Assembly (NCBI GenBank): GCA_964017045.1
Contig: OZ024808.1
Location: 11,438,284-11,502,283 of the forward strand
Source: Omphiscola glabra
Taxonomy: Eukaryota > Mollusca > Gastropoda > Lymnaeidae
DNA: 64,000 nt
Reading direction: 5' to 3'
Below, one piece after another: positions 38,751 through 51,874 of this stretch. Within the stretch, counting starts at the first letter, position 1; each line of letters starts with the position of its first letter. The translations under genes and the position numbers were made by a program. Under the pieces are notes generated by a model, which saw nothing but the letters and a program-made list of their open reading frames with translations, was not told the DNA's origin and ran no database searches.

Positions 38751-39590
38751 TATTATTATTATTATTATTATTGGTAGTTTTCTCTAGCGTGGTACCCCAG
38801 CATAGGGCTGGGCTCGCCGCGCTGTACATACAATTTAACAAACATAATAATAAACTTTAAAATTAACTTACATTAATTAAATTTAAAAAAACAAATGTGT
38901 ATTCACCCAACCATTCCATAACAATTTAATGTGAAGCGATGGACGACAACCAGCAGCATCGTTTAACGGTCAGAGGGGGCATCAGTCAGGATAGTAGAGT
39001 TTAAAGAGATGTGTTTTGAGTGCAGTTTTGAAGGCTGTGATGGTTGATATATTTCTGATGTGTAGTTGAAGAGAATTCCATTGTTTGGGGGCACAGTAAG
39101 GAAAGATCGTGCACCGTATGTTTTTGTGCGAGTCTTGGGGACGAGTCTGCGGAGGAGCGAAGCTGTCGAAGGTGTGAATAGACAGAAAGAAGTTCCGTTA
39201 GATAGGAAGGGCAGGAATCCGAGAAAAAGTTGTGGCAGAGAACAGAGAGTTTATAGTCAATCCGTGCTTGTACAGGGAGCCAATGAAATGAATGAAGTAG
39301 TGGTGTGACGTGATCACTTTTTTTTTGCCTTTAAAACTAGTCTAGCAGCTGAGTTTTGAACCTTTTGTAGTTTTTCTAAGAAGTGTTTTGGTGAACCGGA
39401 CAGAAGAGAGTTGCAATTGTCAAGACGAGAGAGAACAAGATCATAGACTAAGGTTTTTGTTGCACTAACTGTTAGGTAGTGGCAGATCGAGCTGATCTGA
39501 CGGATAGCGGTGTATGCAGAGCGACATATGTGAGATATATGATTATCAGTTCCGCAAGATGAAAATGATAATTCAGCTACTATAGACTAT
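38751..39590 (-). mobile_element. CR1/L2-like LINE 3' fragment (copy 1)
   Basis: Inverted copy of the element at 49640-50322. The minus strand encodes degraded versions of KLQKVQNSAARLVLKAKK, LHWLPVQARIDYK and YCAPKQWNSLPLHIR. Its 3' end is the conserved GCGCGGTACC/GCTGTACAT tail followed by an ATT/AAT microsatellite at 38751-38772. Stops and frameshifts interrupt the frame. Confidence 0.85.
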
Positions 39591-39766
39591 GCCCGTCAGG
39601 GGCGTCATTTGAAGATTTTTTCACACAAAAAAAAGGGGGGGGGGTGGGGGGAAACGAAAATCTGGTCGGCTTGTTAAGTTTTTATTCATGGAGACACCAC
39701 AGTACATAGCAATTTAAATAAAAACTGAAAATTCAAAAAAAAAGGGGGGGGGGGTGGCAAAGAGAG

Positions 39767-40311
<545 letters not shown>

Positions 40312-40374
40312 AGACTCCTTGAAAAGATATATTTTATTCGGTAAACTTTATCCATATTTAAAAATTTATGTATT

Positions 40375-40870
40375 ATGTATGTCCCGTATGCGCTCCTATA
40401 CCATTCATTCGATTGCGATAAAACTTTTGTGAGTTGATGTACCTACGCCCGCAATTTTTCTGAATTATTACAAACATTTTACGATATTCCATTTTCGGTC
40501 CATGGCCCTAAATTCTCCTTTTTTTTTTTCTTTTGTTACCTAAATTTTAATTTCCGTATGCGTTCCTATACCATTCATCCGATTGCGATAAAACTTTGGT
40601 AAGTTGTTGTGCGCATGCCCGAAAAGGTTTCTGAATTAGGTTATCCATTTTGAAATATTTCCTTTCGGGCCTGGGGCCCTAAATTTTTTTTTCTTATATG
40701 AGCTATATAAATATAATTTCAAAGAGAGATTTTGCATGGGTCAACGGAATTTAAACTAATACAAATAGCGACATTTCAGTTTATATTTGACATAATAAGT
40801 GGTTTTCTGAATTAGAACAACAATTTTACCGTTTTGCTTTTGGGGCCGGGGGCCTTAATTTTTTATTTTT
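40375..40870. repeat. about 170-bp dispersed or tandem repeat, two clear copies and a decayed third
   Basis: Shared core CCATTCATTCGATTGCGATA (40402) and CCATTCATCCGATTGCGATA (40571), each followed by AAACTTT, a CATGCCC/ACGCCC segment, TTTCTGAATTA and a GGGCCTGGGGCCCTAAAT end. A weaker third unit ends near 40860 (GGGGCCGGGGGCCTTAATT). Family not identified. Confidence 0.75.
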
Positions 40871-43066
40871 TTTTAATTATGTGAGCCATGTAAATATAAT
40901 TTCAAACAGAACTACCGCATGGCTGTATCAATCGCTACAAGTGTGTGAACTAAATTTTGAAAATACATGTATTCCACGTATCTTGCCTGCTCAAGTGACG
41001 AAAGACCTTCTTTTCATTTGTATACACACCATACGGAAAAAAACAAACATATTTTCTATTTAAAATTACTTCAAAAACGCAATTAAAACAGAAACAATAT
41101 ATATATATATATATATTATAACTAACGAATTCCGAGTTACAAATAGCGCAATATTAAATCTTCAGTTAATAAATTACCCTCATACTAGTAATATTACTTT
41201 TCAAAATTATCAGCCGTTAACATAAATTAAATATTATTATTATTATTATTACAGTTGTCTTATATAAAGAATTCAGCTCATAATAACCATTAAAATCAAT
41301 CACGACATCGTAACTTAACTTATAAATGTTTATAAAAATGGGTTATGAAGATTTAGAGGGAAGCAACTCTATTTTCCTACAACGGAAAGTCGACAGTTGT
41401 CTCTCCTACTAGCATTCAATATTAATGATTTAAGAAAAAATATAAAAAAACGGGGAATAACTGCATATTTTATCATTTTATGATACAACACTCAGACCTG
41501 TTTACCCCTGGGTTAGTGTCCGCGTAGTTTTCGGCTCTCAAAAACGTAGTTTCAAGCTCCAAAGAGTAGCTTGGCCAATTAGTGATATAGTCATGCGATT
41601 TGTTTCTTATGGATGAGAAAAAGTCTTGTTTAAGCACATTGGCAGTTAAGTACATGTATTAACAAGGCAATTCTCTCAAAGATAATATTCTGATTGGTTT
41701 ATTGAGACCGCAAAGGCCAATCACAGTTATCCTTATTCGATTGCTTACGGTGTTAACACACACACACACACACAAATGCGGTAAATGTTTACTGAAAACA
41801 CCCCCCCCCCCCCCCCCCCCCCCGATTAATAATTTAAAAAAAATTAAAACCGAAAATTGAAATCGTAGTTTATTTCAGGCTCGTCGTAGTGCCGTAGGCT
41901 TAGGCTTAAAAACGTAGTTACTAAGACGAAGGCGTAAAGGGTAAACAGGCCTGAACACTGGTCCAATGGTTGTCTCTCTTAGCGTTTCTTCCAGACGTAC
42001 AAAGTGAATTATGTTGCTTGATGAGATGAATGATTTGGATAAATGTGCATCTGCCTCTATTTCCAAATCATTGTTCTTTGAACAGTTTCATCTACGAATG
42101 AATGAATTTTTTTTACGTTGACTGGAGTGTGTAGACGTCTTTGTTTTTCTATTGAAAATTTGAAACCGGAGCAAGCATCTCTTTGCAAGGTTTGCAGCTT
42201 GTTACCTCTCCCCATTTTTAGGTTTACGGTGAGATTTATCACCTTTCTAAAAAGTGTCTTATTGTTTTTTTGGTTGTTGTCAAGTATGGGAGTTCATTAG
42301 TTATTGTTGCGTTTTGAATGCATGTTTATTACGCGCGGTGTGTGAAAGAGTTTTTATTAGCTAATGAACGCGCTCTTGTGAATGACGCATTTTTTATGTT
42401 AATTGTGACGTATTGTCCAGTCCGTAGTGTGATGTAAGTTTTAGTCGTGCGGCAGTTATTGTGTGGAACGTTGTAGAAGAAAGATGTTTCTTGAAGCTCC
42501 AGTCTGTATTCCTTATTGATAATTAAAGTTATAGTGACTAAAAGGTCTTGAGTTATTCACTAATGATGGGAATAGAGTTATTCACTAATGATGGGAATAG
42601 TAAGAGAACTTGATGAATGATTCAATCCAGGAGACATAGGAGTTGACAGTTGTTATTTATTTATTTTTTTAGGAAATGAATCACGTGAAAAATGAAAATG
42701 TAAGAAAGACATGTACTTAACAGAAAACAATCGGAAAATTGATTTTTAAAAAACAACAAAACAACAATAAGAAACATACATTATACATTTTTAATTGAAA
42801 AACCTAATTGACCAAACACTTTGAACTTTAATATTGTATCATTTAACCAGCACCAACACGAGCCGTCAATGTAGAAATAATTTAAATAATGCACAAAAAT
42901 GATTTATTTTTTTTTAAACCAAAAAGGAACACATTTTTTTTTTAATTTTCATTGTGAATTTGAGTTTCCTGATGTTGGAACATGGGTGAGTGAGCTGTGA
43001 CAATGTTAATGAGATGACGTAATCTATACTGTAATTTAATGCTCTTCTATTTGAAATGTCCTTGAT
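40871..43066. other. 3' flank of gene C, no gene recognised
   Basis: A+T-rich with a TA microsatellite (41097-41116), CA run (41755-41775) and long C-run (41803-41823). A 24-bp direct repeat at about 42553-42600 contains GTTATTCACTAATGATGGGA. The 3' UTR of gene C is expected in the part nearest 43066. Confidence 0.4.
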
Positions 43067-45630
43067 TCAGCCATAGTCGCCGGACGGCACTGGCAGACCC
43101 AACATCGTGACCCCGGCAAAACTTGACTGCTGCTGAAAGGAGGCAAGCGCGTGACCGGAAATGGCCAGACTTATCGTGTCGTTGACGTCGAGCCGGAAAA
43201 CACCGCCTGGAAAATAAACAAAAAAAGTTTCAATACATTTTATGGAAAAAAAAAACAACAACTGAACTTTGATTTGAAATTGCTCATGTGTATATATATA
43301 TGTATATATAATTTAAAAATAATATTTTAAAAATAATTGACACGTTCTTATCAGAACCTGGTAGAGCAAGTGGGTAGAAAGACACTATACCGCCGCTGTA
43401 TCAGATAATATGTGTACTCTTTTATCGGGTGCTAGGTAATGATATATTTTTTTTTTACATTTACCAGATTATGAGACAATTTTTTGTGGGGGGGGGGATT
43501 CTTCTAAAGTTTTCAGCCCCCCCCCCCCCCCCCATTGCTCGATAGTACATTTTATAACATATTTATACGAGATGCTTTGTTTTAAGGGTTAAACTTTTTT
43601 TTTTTCACACTTCATAATACTTTTCGGGAGACTTTTATTACAAGGTGTATCATGTCAACGCACACAATCGGGAATTTCAAATATTGTTAGCATAAAGTGC
43701 TCCGGTGCTAAAGAACGCAAAGTTTGGGATAATCTCTGTGTTGCGTGAAACTGTTTCCAGTAAATCATGTAGCTACATGCAACAATTATCACTAAATCAT
43801 GTAGCTACATGCAACAATTACCAATAAATCATGTAGCTACATGAAACAATTACCAGTAAATCGTTCAATAGTGTAGCTATAATGACTAGTTACCATTAAA
43901 TCGTGTATAGCTATAATGACTATACAGTAAATCGTGTATAGCTATAATGAATATACAGTAAATCGTGTATAGCTATAATGACTATACAGTAAATCGTGTA
44001 TAGCTATAATGACTATACAGTAAATCGTGTATAGCTATAATGACTATACAGTAAATCGTGTATAGCTATAATGACTATATAGTTACCAGTGAATCGCGTA
44101 GTCTCGTCCTTGATGCAGTCATCACAACACGTGTGGACTGAGGTCAGTAGCGTTCTGTTCTCGCCCTCGTGTCTCACACTGACAAAATGTTTCCAGGTCT
44201 GAAACAGCAGAGAACAAAGTAGTTACACTTTATTCTAAGTGTGGATGTGTTGCCACTAAGACGTTTGACACTCGTTCTTTACGTTCAGCTCTGTGTACAC
44301 ATCAATATGGATTAAGTTCAACTCTGTGTACACATCAATATGGATTAAGTCCAGCTCTGTGTACACATCAATATGGATTAAGTTCAGCGCTGTGTACACA
44401 TCAATATGGATTAAGTTCAACTCGTGTACACATCAATATGGATTAAGTTCAACTCTGTGTACACATCAATATGGATTAAGTTCAACTCTGTGTACACATC
44501 AATATGGATTAAGTTCAGCGCTGTGTACACATCAATATGGATTAAGTTCAGCGCTGTGTACACATCAATATGGATTAAGTCCAGCTCTGTGTACACATCA
44601 ATATGGATTAAGTTCAGCGCTGTGTACACATCAATATGGATTAAGTTCAACTCGTGTACACATCAACATGGATTAAGTCCAGCTGTGTACACATCAATAT
44701 GGATTAAGTTCAGCGCTGTGTACATATCAATATGGATTAAGTCCAGCTGTGTACACATCAATATGGATTAAGTAAGCGCTGTGTACACATCAATATGGAC
44801 AGCACTGAGATCAAAATAAAATGTTATTACGTGTCTCAAGCTGACCCCTAGAACATTATGACTTGAGTCACTGACGCCTTAACCTCGCTGCTGACTCCCT
44901 ACCTCCAGTTCAGAACTTCTGATTTTACTCTCTCTCTCTCTCTCTCTCATACTCTCTCTCTCTCTCTCTCTCTCTCAAACACACACACATACAAAACACC
45001 AGTATAAAGCTAACCTTGAAGGCAAAGTTCTTGCAAGGATGGCCCGACTCCGGTCGGAAGTTGATGCTGCTGTAGACGTAGTACAGCCCTGGCTGTGTGA
45101 TCCTCAAACCATCTCCGAGGACGTCCACCCCCCGTGTATGTTCCACCAGAGGATCGATAGAGGAACCTTCGATCTGGAATAACAGGCCCACATTTCCAGG
45201 GACAAATATCGGCACTGAAAATATTAAGAAAAGTAAGTGTTAAGGAAAGTAAGTGTTAAGAAAAGTAAGTGTTAAGAAAAGTAAGTGTTAAGAAAAGTAA
45301 GTGTTGAGAAAAATAAGTGTTAAGAAAAGTAAGTGTTAAGAAAAGTAAGTGTTAAGAAAAGTAAGTGTTGAGAAAAGTAATTGTTAAGAAAAGTAAGTGT
45401 TGAGAAAAGTAAGTGTTGAGGCTTGGCTTGAAATAGTTTAGTGGCCTAACACAGTGGAACGATAACAGATTCACGTCACATCTTACACATTTGTATGGCT
45501 TGATCTCTGTGTGCCATATTGTAGTCTTCTGTCAAGTCATTCATTGAAATAGCAGTTTCGAAAGAGCATACAGAGAGATTACACAGAAAGAGTATACGGA
45601 GAGAGTAAACAAAGAGAAAGAGTATACTGG

Positions 45631-45699
<69 letters not shown>

Positions 45700-48600
45700 T
45701 ATATATAATCAGATTTATTGCCGTAATTAAAAAGAATATTTAAGACTGTACCATTAAGTGGTTTCTCTCTCTATTCAAAATCTCTAAAGCCTCTAATGAA
45801 ATTGCTATGAAATGGATCGATTGATCGACCTAATCAAAACCATTCAATAACGTGTATTGAACTTGTCTAAGGTCTAAACTAATTTAAGGTTTCGAAGCAA
45901 TTGCTTATGCCAGCGACAATTTTGGTTGAGTTTGAGTTAAGATTTAATTGTAACAAAAAATATTTTTAAAAATCAAGAACTCATTACGTCATCGATGATG
46001 TATTGATTGCTCGGTCGTTTTGTTATATATCTATAAATATATATATATATATATATATAAATTATGGATTCGTTCAATTTATTACCAAACGAACATTTAA
46101 GTAACGACATTGTGAAAATCTTTTGTACCCCAATGCAATGTTAACCGTCTACATGGACACTACTTTGACACGGTGACTTCATGGTTTACCTCGTAGTTTG
46201 TAGTTGACTTTCTGGGCCGGGTTCTGTGGTGGGTAAAGTCGTCTGTGGGCCGAGGCTGGGCTCAGACTGAAATCGGAGACATTAAAAGACGGGAGTGGAT
46301 CTGAGGAAACGAAAAACGCGGTTTAAAAGAAGGTGGTAAGCTAATTTTTGGAAACCAGTTTCAAACGTCAGAACCCCGGTCTGTTAAAACCTTGTTTTTG
46401 ACTATGCATTTGCCATCGTTTAGATTGGTGTATCTTTCCTTATGTGATTCTGAAATTAATACATGGCTTTAAGCAAACTTCCTGAAATCTTGTTTTTTTT
46501 TAAAAATATAATGCTGAATATTTTTTTAATTTTGTAAAATAAAGTATTGGTCACGTGATAATTTTATGTAAATATATGGCATCCCCCCATCTCGAAGAGT
46601 CTCTGCTATTGGCTACAAATATGCACTTCATGCACGATGTGTCCTGTTGTCAACATATCTAACCACATAGTCCCGTGCCCTTCCCCCCCCCCCCCCCCCC
46701 CTAAGTCCACACGATTATTACGAACTCTCTGTTACAAGTGATATTTCCGAAGAAATTGCTCAACAACAATAGTAGTTCCTTAAATATGGGAAATGTGTAT
46801 TCAGTTTACAAATGTTAGGAACTGCTTTTTGAATAAGCAGTTCCATTGCTTCGTTTGATCTAGGTATAATTAATAACAAAGCACCAATATGAATATTTCA
46901 TATGGTTCTATATTCAACAATAAACTCCAAAGCGCGCCTTCTTCTTTCCACCATCTCTCTGCAACTGACGAACTATCAAAAACCATAACAACCAACAACG
47001 TCATCTCTATTACCCCCCCCCCCCCACCCCACACACACACACCCCAAAAAGATGTCAACAATACAAACCCCATAGCAACAGCTGCAAAGTTAATTAATCT
47101 CCACACCAAATACGCTCACTAGCAAATCAAGTATGCAAAACACAAACCGAAACACACACTCACGGAACAAAACGTTCACAATAAATAGAACCATTTGATG
47201 GGAATGGATTCGTTAACTCATTAAATAAAGTTATTATCGTGGTTTCGAACACCGTTTCAGCAAAACATTTTTTGTTTGTTTTTTTGTTTGTTTTGTTTTT
47301 TGTTAGGTCAGAGACTGGCATTTTTTTTAATCATGATAGTTATTTGGAAATTATTTTTTGAGGAAGTAGCTAACTAAAAGAAATCAATGTACCTACCCGT
47401 CCTGACCTCTTGCCGTCGCATACTCTGTGTGGGTGGGATAGACAGAAAATAAATAGAAGATTAATAGCAAGTTGCTAAGCGTATTTGCTAATTCTGTGAA
47501 AGTGAGATACAGAAATATAGAGAAATCAGTTTGAACACACACAAATAATTTTTTTTTTGAAATATCCATTTTGATTTAACAAGTAATAAATGGCTTAACA
47601 TACAAGGATCGTGTGTCAGCTTTCGGAAGATTAAAAATATAAGGAAAAATGGTTTAGTTTATTGGGGATGCCAGTTGACCAAGCTGAGAACCAGTCATTG
47701 CTGGACTCACCACCCGTATGTTTAAAAAAAAAAATTGAAACTGAAGCAGTAAGTTGTATTTATTTTAGTAGTGGATTGTGGGAAGAAAAACGAGTACAGG
47801 AAAAGGGCAGATAAACGTACATAAAAGAGTTTACAGCATTTAGCATGGGGATTGTATTTCCTTGTTTACCGTTCACTAAAGTAAAAGTACAGTCCCTTGT
47901 TGCCCGGCAACCCGAGAAACAGCAAACATACCATTTCAAAAAGGGCCGACAACTGCGGCTCGTTGAAGGCACAGCACCTCGTGACTCCATGGTTACCATC
48001 TGTGACCGGCTCCAACGCTGACAGGAGCGGGTCATGTTCAAACGGGTCGTCGGAGGTCTGCAGTTTTTTACAGTCGACGCATGCGATGGGCCTCTCATCT
48101 TTCTGACCAAGTACAATACATTTTTTTGTAGCTGATCAAACTTACACAAAATAATATTTCTTGGTTTGCAAAATGGCGAATAAATCGGGTTTGAGAAACA
48201 TCTGGACATTTACAAAATGTTAACATAATAAGGAAATGAAATATGGTGGAATTTGTATTTACGCAAAGCTGAACATCTGAAAGCTGAACTTTTGCTAGAT
48301 GAACTCAGTTTAAAAAAGTGTGTCTGCTCCTTTCTGCTTCTGGTCTTTTGTTTTCTTTTAATCGAAAGTTCACAAGCCTAACCCGGAAGCACTTTACCCT
48401 TTAAAGCTTGAACCCCCGTATTAGACTACGTTATGCATCGAAATCATGACATAATATATAATTCATTTTATATTAACTTTGAAACGAAGCCAAATTATAG
48501 GAAAAAAATACAACAATAAATATATTTACATTTATAATTTGTACATCGTCATTATGAAGTTTATAGTCGCTGCCTAAAAGACATGTTAGTTTCTATAAGA

Positions 48601-49292
48601 CCAGATTTTTTTTAGTGATAAGCAAAAATTATTCAACCCATTTAAAGCAGGCCTGCACAACATACGGCCCGCGGGCCACATGCGGCCCACCAGCACCCAC
48701 TTTACGGCCCGCGAAGAAACGAAATATTATTCTATATCATTATATCTTTAATAGCTTTCCCCCCTGTCCTATTTTTCTTTCGGCCCGCACACGTTTTTCA
48801 TAAAGTATTACGGCCCGCCTTAAAGTTTGAGATGTGCAGGCCTGCTTTAAAGAAGCCTTACTATATACGCCCTGCCACTTCCTATAAGACATGATAGTTT
48901 CTAAGACCAGTTTTTTTAGAAAGTAATAAGCAACAATCATTCGACCCTTTAAAGAAGACTTACTTTATACGCCCTGCCGCTTGTTATAAAAAGTGTCTGC
49001 ACGGAAATCTGTAGAACAATCAGGCAGATAACGATGGACGTCACGCCGAGAGCTAAAACAATTCTGTAAACAAATAGAAACAGATTCAGTTGAATAGATT
49101 CCATTACATTTTCTTCAGGCGTACACATGCCCATGTAGCTCAAAGCTACATATGTATTCACTGGAAATAAATTTTGTTAATAAAGCTTTGAGCAAAATTA
49201 ATGTAGCGATCTTGTTTCCTATTTTAAATATAATTTAAAAAGTAATTTAAATTTTTTCTCAATCAAAAAATTCAACAATGAAAATACACATA

Positions 49293-49342
<50 letters not shown>

Positions 49343-51839
49343 ATATATATATATATATGTATATGTATAAATCTATGGAGATGTAGAACAGCAAGTGGGC
49401 TGGGAATTCGTGATCTTCTTTCCAGACTTAAGAGTCATACTGACCAGCTGATCAAGATAAGTTTGACTCAACTAAAAGAAAGGCGTCACGACCTGGCCAA
49501 GGGAGATATGAAGCGGATTTTGAGAAAAGTCATTTTTTTTAGTTTGAGAAAACGTATAATCTGCCACAAGGGAGATTATCCTACCAGCAAAGCCTTGCCT
49601 ACTCCTCTAAATATCCTGTACAATTATCTTGTAATATATGATTCACCAAAACGCTTCTTAGAAAAACTACAAAAGGTTCAAAACTCAGCTGCTAGGCTAG
49701 TTTTAAAGGCAAAAAAACGTGATCACGTCACACCACTACTTCATTCACTTCATTGGCTACCTGTACAGGCACGGATTGACTATAAACGCTCTGTTCTCTG
49801 CCACAACTTTTTCTCGAATTCCTGCCCTTCCTATCTAACCGAACTTTTCTCTGTCTATTCACCCCTTCGACAACTTCGCTCCTCCGCAGACGGGCGTATT
49901 CTTTCTGTCCCCAAGACTCGCACAAAAACATACGGTGAAAGATCTTTCTCTTACTGTGCCCCCAAACAATGGAATTCTCTTCCACTACACATCCGCAATA
50001 TATCAACTATCACAGCCTTCAAAACTGCACTCAAAACACATCTCTTTAAACTCTACTACCCCGACTGATTCCTCACATCTGACCGATAAACGCTGCTGCT
50101 GGTCGTCGTCCATGGCTTGTCATGTAAAAGTTCTGGTGTGGATGAGGTGAATATGCATTAGATTTCGTTTTGTCTCTATACATCTGTTCTTTATTACATA
50201 TATGTATTTTATGTTATTGTCACGATTATGTCTCTTTTAAAATATTTTTATGTACAGCGCGGTGAGCCTAGCCCTAGGCTGAGGTACCGCGCAATATAAA
50301 ACAGCAAATAATAATAATAATAATGATAGTCTCGTATTTGCGTTAATGGGAATTTCCACTTTAAAAATCATTTTGGAACCTGGGCTGATCCCCAAAAATT
50401 TCAATCATCAATTCTAAAGGTGCGCCTTCAAAAATTCCACGGCTCAGATCGTTATTCAAAAGGTGTGCCTCCTATAATTCCATGGCTCAGATCGTTATTC
50501 AAAAGGTGTGCCTCCTATAATTCCATGGCTCAGATCGTTATTCAAAAGGTGTGCCTCCTATAATTCCACAGCCCAACCCTTAATTCTAAAGTTGCGCCTC
50601 CAGTTATTCCATGGCCCAACCCTTCATTTTTGATTCATTGTTACGTGGTGGCCAGAATTCCTTGTATTAAGCCACCGTCGCAAGTGTGGGATAAGCCTTT
50701 ACGAGTCACATTTTTCCACACACGCAGCACACACACACACAAAACTATTGTATCAAAGCGACGAGTGTCATTACTATTCTCAACTTGTTCTTTCAGAACC
50801 CGATGACGTCAGCTGATATCCGCCACTGTGATACGGAATACTTAAGAATAGCTTTCTTAAAATGATTTGTAGATAATTATTGGTTGACTGCATTCAAGTC
50901 GTGTAAATGAAAATCCTTTGTCATGTCTATGAATTCAACACTTTTAAAAGTCTATCGTAAAAGTACCCCTCTTTTACAGTACTTTACTGTGTACTAGCGG
51001 CCAGTAATTTACCGCTTTTACTTTGAGAAAGCGATAGCTTATTGTTATCGGCCTACAGTAATTTAGCGATAATATGCTGTTACTTACTTAAGTTTAGCAT
51101 ACCTTGTTCTTATATTTCAATGACTTGTTGAAATAAAGCCTTTGTCCGGCCGCTTTTAGATTATGCATCTTCGGTCTGGGACCCATTCACTCAGAAGAGC
51201 ATCGACAGGTTGGAGGCAGTACAGCGACGGGCAGCACTCTTTGTCCTGAACCGCTACAGGAATACCTCTAGTGTTGGCAGCATGCTGGAAACACTGGGCT
51301 GGTCACTATTAGAGGAACGACGACGTCAGTCCAGGCTCTCCATGATTTACAAGATAAATAATGGGCTAGTCCACTGCTCTGACATTAAACAGAAACTCGT
51401 CCCTCTCCCCCATAGACAGCGACGAGGCCATGACAGGCAGTTCCGGCTCATACCAGCAAGAAGCCAGTATAGGAACTGCTCATTCCTACCAAAGACAATC
51501 AGGGACTGGAACAAGCTTCCAAAAGGAACAGTTGAGGCGACAAAACTTGACTCATTTGCGTCTATTGCCTCAGGCCTTCCAACCCCTAGTGCATGATACC
51601 CTCAAACAGTTACTCTTGTAACCATTGAAATATCCTCATCAACACCAGACATATAGACATTGCAAATCCCATCTACATTCATAGGAGCCATAATAATCAA
51701 TAAATTGATCGTGGGCCCTTAATATATAGAAGAAGAAGAAAGGAACTTTAAAAAAAAATCCTCCTTTCTTTCTTTGAAAAAAAAATACGTTTCATCACCT
51801 TTGGTGAATGCGTTTTTTTCGTTAACCTGGCTAGCAAGA

Positions 51840-51874
<35 letters not shown>

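Noticed and set aside
47760..48209. 149-residue open frame over gene C exon 3
   Set aside because: It is a different frame from the conserved stalk exon, which is supported by paralogs A and B.
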